Source: Leptospira vanthielii serovar Holland str. Waz Holland = ATCC 700522 (GTDB lineage: Bacteria > Spirochaetota > Leptospiria > Leptospirales > Leptospiraceae). From it: a DNA stretch of 64,000 bases. Below, piece after piece: positions 26,383-34,837 of the stretch. The notes under the pieces are model-generated. The model was not told the DNA's origin and searched no databases. It saw nothing but the letters and a program-made list of their open reading frames with translations. Each line of letters opens with the position of its first letter. Position 1 is the first letter of the stretch. Where the stretch lies: assembly GCF_000332455.1 (NCBI RefSeq), contig NZ_AOGY02000039.1:71358-135357 (forward strand). The letters are read 5' to 3'. Both the position numbers and the translations under genes were made by a program.

Positions 26383-28155
26383 ATGAAACGATGGTTAGTG
26401 CTTTTATCAATTCCGCTTTTAATTTTGGACTGTTCCAATAAAAAGAAGGGATTATTACTTCTCCCTTTTTTGGGGCTCGGTGACGGTTCTTCTACGGAGA
26501 CCAAAGCGGCAGCCGCAAATACCGGTGACGGTACTTTTACAGTTGTTGGATTAGAAACAACAGATCCAACCCAAATTACGACCCCAACAGAAACCACTGG
26601 CGGTTCAAGTGGAGACCAAACATCTACCACACCGGGAACCGAAGTGACAGCACCCACAGCACCGGTTGCTTCAACGCCAGCACCGACAACAGTCAATAAC
26701 GAAACCACAGTTGTAGTGGTAGACCAAACCAATGATGGCAACTTTAACTTTGAAACAAACATTACTGTTCCTGTAACTGTCGTTGTAGAAAACGAATCAG
26801 GACCTGTGGCCAACGCACCAGTGACCGTTACGGAAACGACAACTACAGGAGAACCGAATGTAGTGGGAACAGGAACTACCGATTCCAATGGATCCGTTAC
26901 CATTCCGATTAGTGTTCCACCAACTGTTACCGCAGTAGAAGTGAGTATCATCGGTGTGAATCCGACTACAGGTGAAGTGGTAGAGATTACAGGATCAGCT
27001 CCAGTGCAACAACCCTCTACTGGTTCTGGATCGGAAGGAACTGTCGTTGTGGCTCCCGTTGTCAATGTAGACACAACCAATTTCCAACCTGTGAACGGTT
27101 GTGTGCAAGCAGTTGATTCTGATTGTGATGGGATTGCGAATGCTTATGATGAATTCCCAGAGGATCCAAGTCTTGCAACTACAGCACGTTCTGGTCGATA
27201 CACGATTGCTTTCGAAGATATGTATCCATCTGCAGGCGATGCAGACTTAAACGACCACTCGACAATATTCAGCACAGAGATGGACAAAACTCCAACAAAC
27301 AAAGTGAAGGTGATTCGTGGAACTTATACGCATGTTGCCAAAGGTGCAGGATATAATCATGAACTCAGACTTTCTTTGGATGTTCCCACAAATGCTACAG
27401 TACAAGTAAGTTATGTAGACGGAAATGGAAATCCATGGAATGGTTGTGCTGCTGCATCGAAATACACTGCAAATGTTGTTGGGGACTGCACTGGCGGGAC
27501 TTTAAATGCAGCGCAACTCAAACGAGGAGTGTTAATCCTTCCAAGTTCTGACAAAACACTTTTCGGAAGCAAAAATGCTCCTAAAGCAGGATCTAATTTT
27601 ACGATCAATGACTTTGTTCGCGGTGTAACTGCACAAGTTACGATTACATTTGAAGAGCCAGTGGATTTGAATGAAACCAAAAACCTAGTTGGTGGACATT
27701 TGAACTACTTCCTTGCCATCAACCAAAAGACTGATGGTGTGTTCAGACAAATTTATCGTCCAGGTTACTATAAAGACAGTAAGGGAAAGGATTCCTTTAT
27801 CGACAAAAATGGTTTCCCTTGGGCCATCATTGTTCCAGGAGTTTTTAACCACCCAACAGAAGGTGATGACATTCGTAAACCTTCCACTTCTGGTTACATC
27901 TTCTTTAATTCTTGGATGCACTCGAATGGTGTGGCTCATAAGGACTGGTATTTACATGTAGACCAAATTCCAGCGCCGAACCGTCCGTCCTATGTAGTTC
28001 GAGTGAGTGATTTTTACGCTGACAATGGTTTTTCTGCCTACCTTCTTAAAGCTGTTCGCAAAAACGCTTTTGAAGTTTCAGCAAGTTTGATCGTTGTGGG
28101 AGCTGCCCTCGGGTTCCTTATGAAAAAACGTTTGGAAAAACAACAAGCAGCTTAA
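26383..28155 (+). CDS. LruC-domain lipoprotein
   Basis: 590 residues from ATG 26383, with TAGGAAA upstream; ATG 26362 lacks this. The lipobox is LLILDC (Cys17). A Thr/Pro/Val-rich low-complexity linker covers about residues 40-110. An Ig-like or CarboxypepD-reg-like repeat (TVVVENESGPVANAPVTVTE) follows to about 200. A short Ca-binding-like DSDCDGIANAYDEFP and the LruC/DUF4842 domain (GRYTIAFEDMYPSAGDADLN ... LGGHLNYF-type core) cover about 240-540. The C-terminus has a hydrophobic segment (ASLIVVGAALGFLM) then KKRLEKQQ, unusual for an outer-membrane lipoprotein. LruC itself is a leptospiral protein recognised by sera in uveitis; function unknown. Surface or periplasmic face likely. Confidence 0.85.
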   Translation: MKRWLVLLSIPLLILDCSNKKKGLLLLPFLGLGDGSSTETKAAAANTGDGTFTVVGLETTDPTQITTPTETTGGSSGDQTSTTPGTEVTAPTAPVASTPAPTTVNNETTVVVVDQTNDGNFNFETNITVPVTVVVENESGPVANAPVTVTETTTTGEPNVVGTGTTDSNGSVTIPISVPPTVTAVEVSIIGVNPTTGEVVEITGSAPVQQPSTGSGSEGTVVVAPVVNVDTTNFQPVNGCVQAVDSDCDGIANAYDEFPEDPSLATTARSGRYTIAFEDMYPSAGDADLNDHSTIFSTEMDKTPTNKVKVIRGTYTHVAKGAGYNHELRLSLDVPTNATVQVSYVDGNGNPWNGCAAASKYTANVVGDCTGGTLNAAQLKRGVLILPSSDKTLFGSKNAPKAGSNFTINDFVRGVTAQVTITFEEPVDLNETKNLVGGHLNYFLAINQKTDGVFRQIYRPGYYKDSKGKDSFIDKNGFPWAIIVPGVFNHPTEGDDIRKPSTSGYIFFNSWMHSNGVAHKDWYLHVDQIPAPNRPSYVVRVSDFYADNGFSAYLLKAVRKNAFEVSASLIVVGAALGFLMKKRLEKQQAA

Positions 28156-28176
28156 ATATAAACCTACCTTTACAAG

Positions 28177-28214
28177 AAATCCTTCCTTCATTCTTTGGGG
28201 GGAGGATTTTTTGT
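28177..28214 (+). terminator. Terminator-like hairpin after the LruC gene
   Basis: AAATCCTTCC pairs with GGGGAGGATTT, followed by TTTTTTGTTTT. The same G-rich arm could act as a distant ribosome-binding site for the ligase gene starting at 28218, so the two genes may be partly coupled. Confidence 0.65.
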
Positions 28215-28217
28215 TTT

Positions 28218-29630
28218 ATGGCCTCTATTCTCCGATTTGCAAACAACGATTACTTTCTTTCAGGGAGTTTTGAATCCGATTTAGAATCTCAAAATCCTAT
28301 CCTCGTGGATCCACTTTGGAAAGGAACCAAACTCGAAAAACATTTAACTACGTTCCCTCTCCCCTCAATGACTTCACCCAAGTCATTTTGTCTTGTCACT
28401 TCTGGATCCACCGGCCTTCCCAAAATAGTATGGAAAGAATGGAACGAGATAGAACAGGAAATTTCCTATTGGGTCAGTAATCCTGAAATCCGATCACTTT
28501 ATACAAAGTCCGAAAAAGTCCATCTGCAAGTCCCCCTCTGTCATCTTTATGGATTACTCTGGGGATTTTTATTACCCAAACGATTGGGTGTTCCTATCGA
28601 GTACAACTCATCTTCAGACAATGGAAAACTCTGGATCACCTCGGCTCCTAAGTTACAATCGGCGTTAACACAAAGTAGACCACTTCCTGAATCTGCCGTG
28701 GTTTCAGGGATGAAATTTCCAGTTCCTTTATCGCGTGTTCTGCGAGACCGAGGGGGGATTTCTGTTCTCGAAATCTATGGGTCTACAGAAACTGGAGGGA
28801 TTGGATATAGAGATCCACTCAGACAAAACAGGTTCCAAATTCTTCCAGGATTAGAAACAAAATTTCGGTCCGAAGAAGGATTAGAAGAAACGGAACTCCA
28901 AATCCAAAGTCCTTTTCTTTCCCATCAGTCCTTCCTATTGGGAGAAAAAGGTTGGGCCAAAGAAACATTACCACCTAATTCTTATTATTCTACGGGAGAT
29001 TTAGGGAATTGGTCTGAGTTTGGATGGTATCTTTTTGGCAGAAAAGACAGAATCATCAAACATAATGGAAAAAGAGTTTCTCTGGATCGGATTGAATCAG
29101 AAATCCTTGGACTCTCCTTAAAAGGAGAATTTGTATGTGTTCCCATCTTTGATGGATTTGGACAATCCATCGGCCTTTTTTCTACGGGAACTTTACCTGC
29201 ATCGGAAATTTTACAGATTTTGAGACGGGAATTGCCAGATAGCCATGTACCAAGGGTGATTTTAACCAATGTTACCATGCCAACATTACCAAATGGAAAA
29301 CCAGACTATCCCACTATCACCAAACTTTGTAATGATGAATACCAAACAATTCAAAATCAAAAGTCAGATATAAAAACGCCTAAACCAAATCATTCTCATC
29401 ATGTAAGTGTTTTAGAAATTTTAGAATCTATCCTTGGGATACAACCAGAACCAAATAAACATTTAGTATATGATTATGGGATGGAATCCATTCAATATAT
29501 AGATTTGATTTTGAAATTAGAAAAGAAAATAGAACACAAAATTCCAGAGGAAGACAAACAAACCAGTTACTTCGCAAGTCTTTCTGGGATAGAAGAATAT
29601 ATTCGAGAAAAACTTTACTTACTCAAATGA
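28218..29630 (+). CDS. AMP-forming acyl/aryl ligase with C-terminal carrier domain
   Basis: 470 residues. The adenylation core is compact but complete: SGSTGLPK (A3), EIYGSTETGG (A5), STGDLGNW (A7), GRKDRIIKHNGKRVSLD (A8) and PNGKPDYP (A10 Lys). Residues about 390-470 form an acyl-carrier-like domain, with Ser424 in YGMESIQYIDL as the probable phosphopantetheine site. Such enzymes activate a carboxylic acid as AMP ester and load it as a thioester on the carrier. The gene converges on the PYP gene with 7 bp between stops, and PYP needs an activated p-coumarate. So chromophore activation is the leading guess; a fatty acid or other aryl acid is the alternative. Residues defining the substrate pocket were not judged. 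Confidence 0.82.
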   Translation: MASILRFANNDYFLSGSFESDLESQNPILVDPLWKGTKLEKHLTTFPLPSMTSPKSFCLVTSGSTGLPKIVWKEWNEIEQEISYWVSNPEIRSLYTKSEKVHLQVPLCHLYGLLWGFLLPKRLGVPIEYNSSSDNGKLWITSAPKLQSALTQSRPLPESAVVSGMKFPVPLSRVLRDRGGISVLEIYGSTETGGIGYRDPLRQNRFQILPGLETKFRSEEGLEETELQIQSPFLSHQSFLLGEKGWAKETLPPNSYYSTGDLGNWSEFGWYLFGRKDRIIKHNGKRVSLDRIESEILGLSLKGEFVCVPIFDGFGQSIGLFSTGTLPASEILQILRRELPDSHVPRVILTNVTMPTLPNGKPDYPTITKLCNDEYQTIQNQKSDIKTPKPNHSHHVSVLEILESILGIQPEPNKHLVYDYGMESIQYIDLILKLEKKIEHKIPEEDKQTSYFASLSGIEEYIREKLYLLK

Positions 29631-29637
29631 CACTCCA

Positions 29638-30009
29638 CTACCTCAATTTCACAAATATCCAATTGGTATCAGATGTTTTATCATAATACAAATGGATCAG
29701 AACATTGGTAGGTTTCATTCTATATGTGAATACGTAATTAAAAGCCGTATCTAAGTTTTTTGTGACCATACCCTCTTTAAATTTTCCATAAAAAATTCTG
29801 TTGTTTGCACAAATGGCAACCTCAGTGAAGAAATTTTTACCAATCACTGTATCGTTAGGTAAATTTGAAAGTTCTGATTCATATTTGTTATACAATAGGA
29901 TTTTTCCATTTCCATCCACCTTCACGATTCCGAAGGCAGCTGCATCCGCCTCTGCCTGTGTTAACGTTCCCAATTTATTAGAAAATTTTGCGTCTATTAC
30001 TTTGTCCAT
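29638..30009 (-). CDS. pyp: Photoactive yellow protein (PYP) homologue, PAS-fold blue-light sensor
   Basis: 123 residues, against 125 in Halorhodospira PYP. Alignment by eye is close over the whole length, especially IGKNFF, FYGKFKEG, NLDTAFNYVFTYRM and WIFVK at the end. The chromophore-binding Cys67 (EVAICANN) matches PYP Cys69. Tyr40 (ILLYN) matches Tyr42 and Glu44 matches Glu46, both of which hydrogen-bond the p-coumaroyl group. Ser48 replaces Thr50 and Leu50 replaces Arg52, both likely to tune colour and cycle speed. Family members isomerise p-coumaric acid on blue light and signal by unfolding the N-terminal cap. Second gene of a two-gene unit with the coiled-coil gene, 30 bp apart. Assignment strong; photochemistry untested. 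Confidence 0.92.
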   Translation of the reverse strand: MDKVIDAKFSNKLGTLTQAEADAAAFGIVKVDGNGKILLYNKYESELSNLPNDTVIGKNFFTEVAICANNRIFYGKFKEGMVTKNLDTAFNYVFTYRMKPTNVLIHLYYDKTSDTNWIFVKLR

Positions 30010-30039
30010 AAGCTTCGTTCCAATTCGAATTGTTTTTTT

Positions 30040-30294
30040 TTACGTCTCATGTTCTGAATATAGGGAGTTTAATTGTTCTTCCATTCCCTGAAGGAGAAAA
30101 ATTACTTCTTCCATAGATTTTGTATTTGTTTTTTCAAACAATAGTTCCTTTTCTGCATACAAAGTTTCTATTTGTGCGATTAAGTTCGTTGTCACTTTAA
30201 CGAAACCAGTTACATCTTCTACACCACGCACTTGCTTGCGCAAAAGTTTGACCAGTTCAGAGTTTTCTTCTAGTTCTTTTTTTATATATTCCAT
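30040..30294 (-). CDS. Small coiled-coil protein, pyp partner candidate
   Basis: 84 residues, no signal peptide or membrane helix, and almost all helix-forming with heptad spacing (KELEENSELVKLLRKQV; LYAEKELLFEK). No family recognised. It is first in the pyp operon (stop 30 bp before the pyp start) and divergent from the chemoreceptor gene over a 75-bp AT-rich gap. Its helical nature and position suggest an adaptor between PYP and the receptor's coiled coil; this is inference only. Confidence 0.7.
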   Translation of the reverse strand: MEYIKKELEENSELVKLLRKQVRGVEDVTGFVKVTTNLIAQIETLYAEKELLFEKTNTKSMEEVIFLLQGMEEQLNSLYSEHET

Positions 30295-30369
30295 AGTCTA
30301 ATAGTTTAGATGGAGAATTAATGTTTTTTCTCTAAAAAAATATATATAAAAGCGATTTTTGATAACACA

Positions 30370-31620
30370 ATGGGAAATAATAGAAATAAGTATGAAGTAC
30401 TCAATGAAAAATACGAGGTTTATCCTCAACTCATTCGTTTAGAAAACTTTTTAGTAACAATCCTAGTTGTATTGACTATCACTATCATTCTGCAATCCTT
30501 CATTGGTAGAATCCCTACTCCATTTCCTATCTTGATTGCTCTCGGAGCAGCAATCTTAACAATCCTTTACCTTTTTTTACTCAATAAAAAACGCAGAATC
30601 CTAAAACTATGGATAGAGTCAAAATCCCAAACGGCTGATCCCGTTCTTTTCCTCTCTGAATTAGGGATTGATATCCATGAATATTCAGATTCCTTATTAC
30701 AACACTGTTCTTCCCTCAACAAACGAATGGACGAAATCAGTGAACATATCGCAGATCTAAATGGAAAAATTCATATTGCGGGTTTGGACATTGACCGCGT
30801 TTATCAAATTGTATCACAACTGGCAACAGAAGAAGTAAAACTTATGGAGGCAGTGGGGAAAACTTCAGAAGAAATCGATATTATGTTTGATATTGTGAAT
30901 ATTGTCATCGCAGAGATTCAAAGTAGAAATGATACTATGGAGAATTTAGTTTTTTTAAGTCAGGACGGACGAATTAAGGTAGGTGATACAAATAAAACCA
31001 TTAAAAAGTTTAGTGAATCTTCAGGAAACATTTTGAAACTTATTGATTTAATCAATGGAGTTTCAAAAGAAACAAACCTTCTCGCAATCAATGCTGCTAT
31101 CGAAGCAACTCACTCTGGTTCAGAAGGAAAGGGATTCACTGTCATAGCGGATGAAATTGGGAAATTATCTACAATGACTGCAAACAACGCTAGACAAATC
31201 ACAAAGATACTCAAAGAAAACGTGAATGATTACGGGAAAGCGGAAAAATTGGGAATTGAATCTGGAAGCGCCTTTCAATTCATAGCGGATGAAATTCATA
31301 TTGTCCACGGCACCATTGCTGAAGTGATTCAATCCATTCAAGAATTGAAATCAAGAGGTGGGGCCATCCTTTCGAAAGCAAAAACACTGGATGATGTTGC
31401 AGAAAGAGTAAGGGATACATCAGGTGAAGTGTATGGTGAAATTGTAACCATACATACAAATTTAGAAGACATTAAAGGTCTGTCAGAATCAATCCACAAG
31501 GAATGTGAGGAAATTCGTGAAGAGCAACAAGGGATCTTACAACTCACTTTTAAGATGAAAGGACAATTACGGGAAATTTCTAGCCAGACGGATGAAATTT
31601 TAGGTATCTCTGAATTTTGA
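30370..31620 (+). CDS. Chemoreceptor-like transducer lacking a sensory domain
   Basis: 416 residues. Two membrane helices (about 26-46 and 52-71) are separated by a five-residue turn, so there is no periplasmic ligand domain, and no HAMP motif is seen. The rest is a long cytoplasmic coiled coil with the methyl-accepting hairpin tip near residues 232-262 (SKETNLLAINAAIEATHSG, KGFTVIADEIGKLS). The tip resembles the CheA/CheW-binding consensus with some changes (AT for AA, no Arg-rich AEQ). No C-terminal CheR-docking pentapeptide. A receptor of this form needs a partner to sense, as sensory-rhodopsin transducers do; the divergent pyp operon is the obvious candidate. ATG start has no clear Shine-Dalgarno site. 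Confidence 0.85.
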   Translation: MGNNRNKYEVLNEKYEVYPQLIRLENFLVTILVVLTITIILQSFIGRIPTPFPILIALGAAILTILYLFLLNKKRRILKLWIESKSQTADPVLFLSELGIDIHEYSDSLLQHCSSLNKRMDEISEHIADLNGKIHIAGLDIDRVYQIVSQLATEEVKLMEAVGKTSEEIDIMFDIVNIVIAEIQSRNDTMENLVFLSQDGRIKVGDTNKTIKKFSESSGNILKLIDLINGVSKETNLLAINAAIEATHSGSEGKGFTVIADEIGKLSTMTANNARQITKILKENVNDYGKAEKLGIESGSAFQFIADEIHIVHGTIAEVIQSIQELKSRGGAILSKAKTLDDVAERVRDTSGEVYGEIVTIHTNLEDIKGLSESIHKECEEIREEQQGILQLTFKMKGQLREISSQTDEILGISEF

Positions 31621-31687
31621 TTTTTTTGATTTCTCTCTTTTCAATCACAAGAAATAGTAGACCGGTCATTCTATACTTTCAATTCTT

Positions 31688-32188
31688 GTGTTTATGAGAC
31701 ACAGAGATATTCTTCTTGAGTACAAAGTTAACCCCTTATGGCACTTTTTAGAACAAACTTATGGATTCGAACAAGCCTTTCGTATGTTCAAACCCTATGA
31801 AGGTGCCAACATCCTGCCAAAACTTGTGGATCCAAACACGATGGTAGTGACTATGCCACTTATATTATCAAACACGAATTATGTGGGGACACATTTTGGA
31901 GGATCCCTTTATTCTATGTGTGATCCTTTTTTTATGTTTTTACTGATGATGAATTTGGGAAAAGATTATATGGTTTGGGACAAAGGGGCAAAAATTGATT
32001 TTGTCAAACCCGGAGAAGGTACAGTCACTGCCACCTTCCATATTCCAAATAGTGAATTTGAAGATTTAAAAGAACTCTTAAAAAAAGAGAAAAAAACCAT
32101 TCGAACCTATGAAACAGAAGTTTTGGGCGAAGACGGTAAAACCGTCGCCAAAATTACAAAGGATTTATACATTCGAAGATTGGTATAA
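31688..32188 (+). CDS. DUF4442 hotdog-fold thioesterase-like protein
   Basis: 166 residues, start GTG 31688 or ATG 31694. The segments TYGFEQAFRMFKPYEGANI, NYVGTHFGGSLYSMCDPFFM and DFVKPGEGTV match the DUF4442/PaaI-like hotdog family. The hot-dog helix is in the HFGGSLYSMCD block, with the Asp position of PaaI-type enzymes kept. It is probably a cytosolic acyl-CoA thioesterase with unknown substrate. Proximity to the carrier-ligase gene might hint at thioester recycling, but the chemoreceptor gene lies between, so no firm link. Convergent with the next gene (4 bp). Confidence 0.75.
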   Translation: MFMRHRDILLEYKVNPLWHFLEQTYGFEQAFRMFKPYEGANILPKLVDPNTMVVTMPLILSNTNYVGTHFGGSLYSMCDPFFMFLLMMNLGKDYMVWDKGAKIDFVKPGEGTVTATFHIPNSEFEDLKELLKKEKKTIRTYETEVLGEDGKTVAKITKDLYIRRLV

Positions 32189-32192
32189 AACT

Positions 32193-34271
32193 TTAAAACT
32201 GGATTCGGTTGTTTCCATCAAACCCAGACCTGGGCAATCGAAATTCTAATTTGGATCTAGACTTCAGTCGAATATAGGTTGCCCCCTTTGGACATTCTCC
32301 AGACCAAACATAACCTTGCCCGACTTCAGAAAATAACTCTTGTTTTATGGTCGTTCGATCAGAATTCAAAAATAGTAATTCTACCACTGGGCTTTTATTT
32401 GTGGTTTCTAAAAAGATTCGACCTGACCTCGCAGAACCAAATTCCGAAAGTTTCCATTCCCAAACTTTCCCGTGAAATTCATATTCATAGTTAGGTGGTC
32501 TTGGGGGAAGAGTAACTGCCGTTTGGTATTCTTTTAATTGGGTTTTGCGATACTCCGATCCAATTCCAAAATCCCAAAACCTTTGCGAATAAAAGAGTGC
32601 ATAGTTCAAAGGTAAACCCACAGAAAGGATCAGGAGTAAGGGGGAAAACCAAATTGTCTTCCTGAATTTATCAAAAGACTGTGAGTATCCAGTCCCCTTT
32701 TCTCCGAGAAGGATTAGATAAAAACAAAGAAAAGCCCCATCCGAGTTTTGAAACTGAACTCCAAAAAAAAGTGGAATGAGGAGTAATGATGCCTGTTTCC
32801 AAAGCCCCCTCTCCCACAAAAACACTCCGATATAAAACAAAAAGACAACCGCACCAAAAATCCCTAAGTCATGTACCAACCAAAGATAGGAGTTAGGTGG
32901 AAAGTCAATCAGTTCGCTAGATGTTTTGGATCCAATACGAAAAGGATCAAGCATAGCAAGTGGAAAAGATCCAATTCCATTTCCTAGCCAAAGATTGTTT
33001 TTGATTCCTTCCATACAGATGGTCAGTAGTTCTGCTCGAACTAAATCCATTCGTTTGAGTGCTAAATATGGGTCTGATTTCCAAACGGGAAATGCGGTCA
33101 TGGTTCTTCTGGATAACTCAACCAGTCCCCAATCCTTTTGTAAAAAACTTAGTCCATATAAAGTGAGAAACCCAAGGACTGGAATGAGTAAATACAATAC
33201 AACCCTTGTGATTCTTTTTTTCGTGATCGATATGATCCACAAATCAGTTGTTATATGAATGATACCAATGGCATTGGAAATGGTCCACACCACCCAAAAG
33301 GCTTTTCCTTGTTTGAGTCCAAGCCAAGTCACAAAAAGAAAAGAAAAAATTGCAAGAACCAAACTGAATCTTTCTTTGGATTTACGCCAGTTGGTTATGA
33401 GTTTAGTAATCCATAATAACGAAAGAACGGGTAAAATCCAAGAAGCAGAACCTGAGTCTTGTAGAAGGCCCGTACTACGACCCGCCCTTACACTTTCTAA
33501 AGTCCCTTCGGAAAAAAAATCCAAACTCCAAAGGGATTGGATCGTCATTACCAGTAAATTGATTCCAAGTCCTAAAAAAATTCCGAACCGAATCTGCTCC
33601 GACAAACTATCCTTAGACGGTGTAGGCATAGACCTTTCTTCGGAAAATAAATATAGAATTACGAAGGAAGTAGGAACAAGGATCTTACAAGAAAGACCCA
33701 TAGCTTCTCTGGAAGAAAGAGAGGGAAAATACAAATACTCTTGGATCCCAAGTCCTGTAACCAACCCAAGTCCTTGGTATTGGAAAAAACAAAGCACGGT
33801 CAAAATAAAAAGAAAAAGAACAAAACCAAAATATGTAGAATACCAAATGGGTTGGATGGATTTTCCCGTGGGGTTACGGATCATCCAATCGGTTAGAATT
33901 TGTTCCGATTGTTTGGGAAGAGAGGTTTCATTCCTGCCTAGAAGGACTAGGATGACCTCCCGGCTCCAAATCCCAAGGATGGCGCCAAAAAACAATCCTA
34001 CGAGCTGGTAAGAACCCACCATAGGCTGTCCAGACAAATAGGGAAGCCGAAGGAAAGTAAAAACCCCAAGGGCTGTGAATATCCTTCCCCACTTCCTCTG
34101 ATAGATTTGCGGAAAAAATCCAAAGGCAAATTGCAGAAAAAAGGATGGATAGAAGGATTGAGCCGGTACTGGCTCCACATACCGATGGAGGTTCCAAACA
34201 GAGAAAGTACAAAAGAAAAAGAAAAGGATATCTGAAATAGGTAACGAACGTAGGCGGCCTAAAAAACTCAC
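32193..34271 (-). CDS. O-antigen ligase/polymerase-like membrane protein
   Basis: 692 residues with about 12 predicted membrane helices and a long C-terminal periplasmic beta-rich tail (from about 585). The central region has the Wzy/WaaL-like arrangement: a large extracytoplasmic loop with RMDLVRAELLTICMEGIKNN then LWLGNGIGSF and SYLWLVHDLGIFG, which mark the ligase family. Likely role: polymerising or attaching surface polysaccharide on the periplasmic side of the inner membrane. Only the family is supported, not the substrate. Not next to other polysaccharide genes here. Confidence 0.75.
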   Translation of the reverse strand: MSFLGRLRSLPISDILFFFFCTFSVWNLHRYVEPVPAQSFYPSFFLQFAFGFFPQIYQRKWGRIFTALGVFTFLRLPYLSGQPMVGSYQLVGLFFGAILGIWSREVILVLLGRNETSLPKQSEQILTDWMIRNPTGKSIQPIWYSTYFGFVLFLFILTVLCFFQYQGLGLVTGLGIQEYLYFPSLSSREAMGLSCKILVPTSFVILYLFSEERSMPTPSKDSLSEQIRFGIFLGLGINLLVMTIQSLWSLDFFSEGTLESVRAGRSTGLLQDSGSASWILPVLSLLWITKLITNWRKSKERFSLVLAIFSFLFVTWLGLKQGKAFWVVWTISNAIGIIHITTDLWIISITKKRITRVVLYLLIPVLGFLTLYGLSFLQKDWGLVELSRRTMTAFPVWKSDPYLALKRMDLVRAELLTICMEGIKNNLWLGNGIGSFPLAMLDPFRIGSKTSSELIDFPPNSYLWLVHDLGIFGAVVFLFYIGVFLWERGLWKQASLLLIPLFFGVQFQNSDGAFLCFYLILLGEKGTGYSQSFDKFRKTIWFSPLLLILSVGLPLNYALFYSQRFWDFGIGSEYRKTQLKEYQTAVTLPPRPPNYEYEFHGKVWEWKLSEFGSARSGRIFLETTNKSPVVELLFLNSDRTTIKQELFSEVGQGYVWSGECPKGATYIRLKSRSKLEFRLPRSGFDGNNRIQF

Positions 34272-34370
34272 GATAGAAAGAGTTTAGAGCGTGGCGTAGT
34301 GAATCAATTGTAAATTTAAAAGAATCGGGAGAATTCGGGGTGGGTTAGAGAAAAAGAATAAAGGATTCTC

Positions 34371-34829
34371 TTAATCTAGAGAATCCACATCCATTCCGGT
34401 CGCAGGATAGGCAGACAAAGAATCCATGCGGTAACCAGCACGATTTCGGCTCTTCGCCATTTGTTCTGCAAATTCTACAGTAAATCTTGTCCACGGAAGC
34501 GCCTTGAGCCTTGCGATTGGAATTTTTTTCTTAGTTCCTTCGCAGATCCCATAGGTTCCGTTTTCAATCTTTTCTAACGCAAGTTCGATCTCACGTAGAG
34601 TTTCAATTTCGTTTTCAGTCAAAACAGAAGACAAAGCTTCTGAATTGAGTTCGGATGCGATATCCGCAATATCCCCCATCTCCTTCAATCCAGAAAGAGA
34701 ACTGGTGTCTTCCCATTGATTGAGTTTGATGAGAAGCGACTCTTTTTTCTCTTGGAGGAGCTCACGCACCTCTTCGATAAACTTTTTGTCGACTCCCTTT
34801 TCTGAAGATTTTGCAGCTGGTTTAGGCAT
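34371..34829 (-). CDS. TraR/DksA-family protein with degenerate zinc finger
   Basis: 152 residues, start ATG 34829 with AGGGATAAG upstream. An N-terminal coiled coil (residues 12-90, EVRELLQEKKESLLIKL; ENEIETLREIELALEKIENG) leads to a zinc-finger fold of the TraR/DksA type (YGICEGTKKKIPIARLKALP). Only one Cys (96) is left of the usual four, so zinc binding is improbable, as in some Cys-replaced DksA paralogues. The residue pattern after it (RFTVEFAEQMA) keeps the DksA C-terminal helix. Acts on RNA polymerase through the secondary channel in known members. 8 bp downstream of rpmG, likely one transcript. Confidence 0.8.
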   Translation of the reverse strand: MPKPAAKSSEKGVDKKFIEEVRELLQEKKESLLIKLNQWEDTSSLSGLKEMGDIADIASELNSEALSSVLTENEIETLREIELALEKIENGTYGICEGTKKKIPIARLKALPWTRFTVEFAEQMAKSRNRAGYRMDSLSAYPATGMDVDSLD

Positions 34830-34837
34830 CTTATCCC

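Noticed and set aside
26352..27080. Long minus-strand open frame of Val/Thr-rich sequence
   Set aside because: It is antisense to the low-complexity linker of the LruC lipoprotein, with no start site or domain of its own.
33259..34011. 250-codon plus-strand open frame
   Set aside because: It is antisense to the O-antigen-ligase-like gene, is full of basic low-quality sequence and has no domain.
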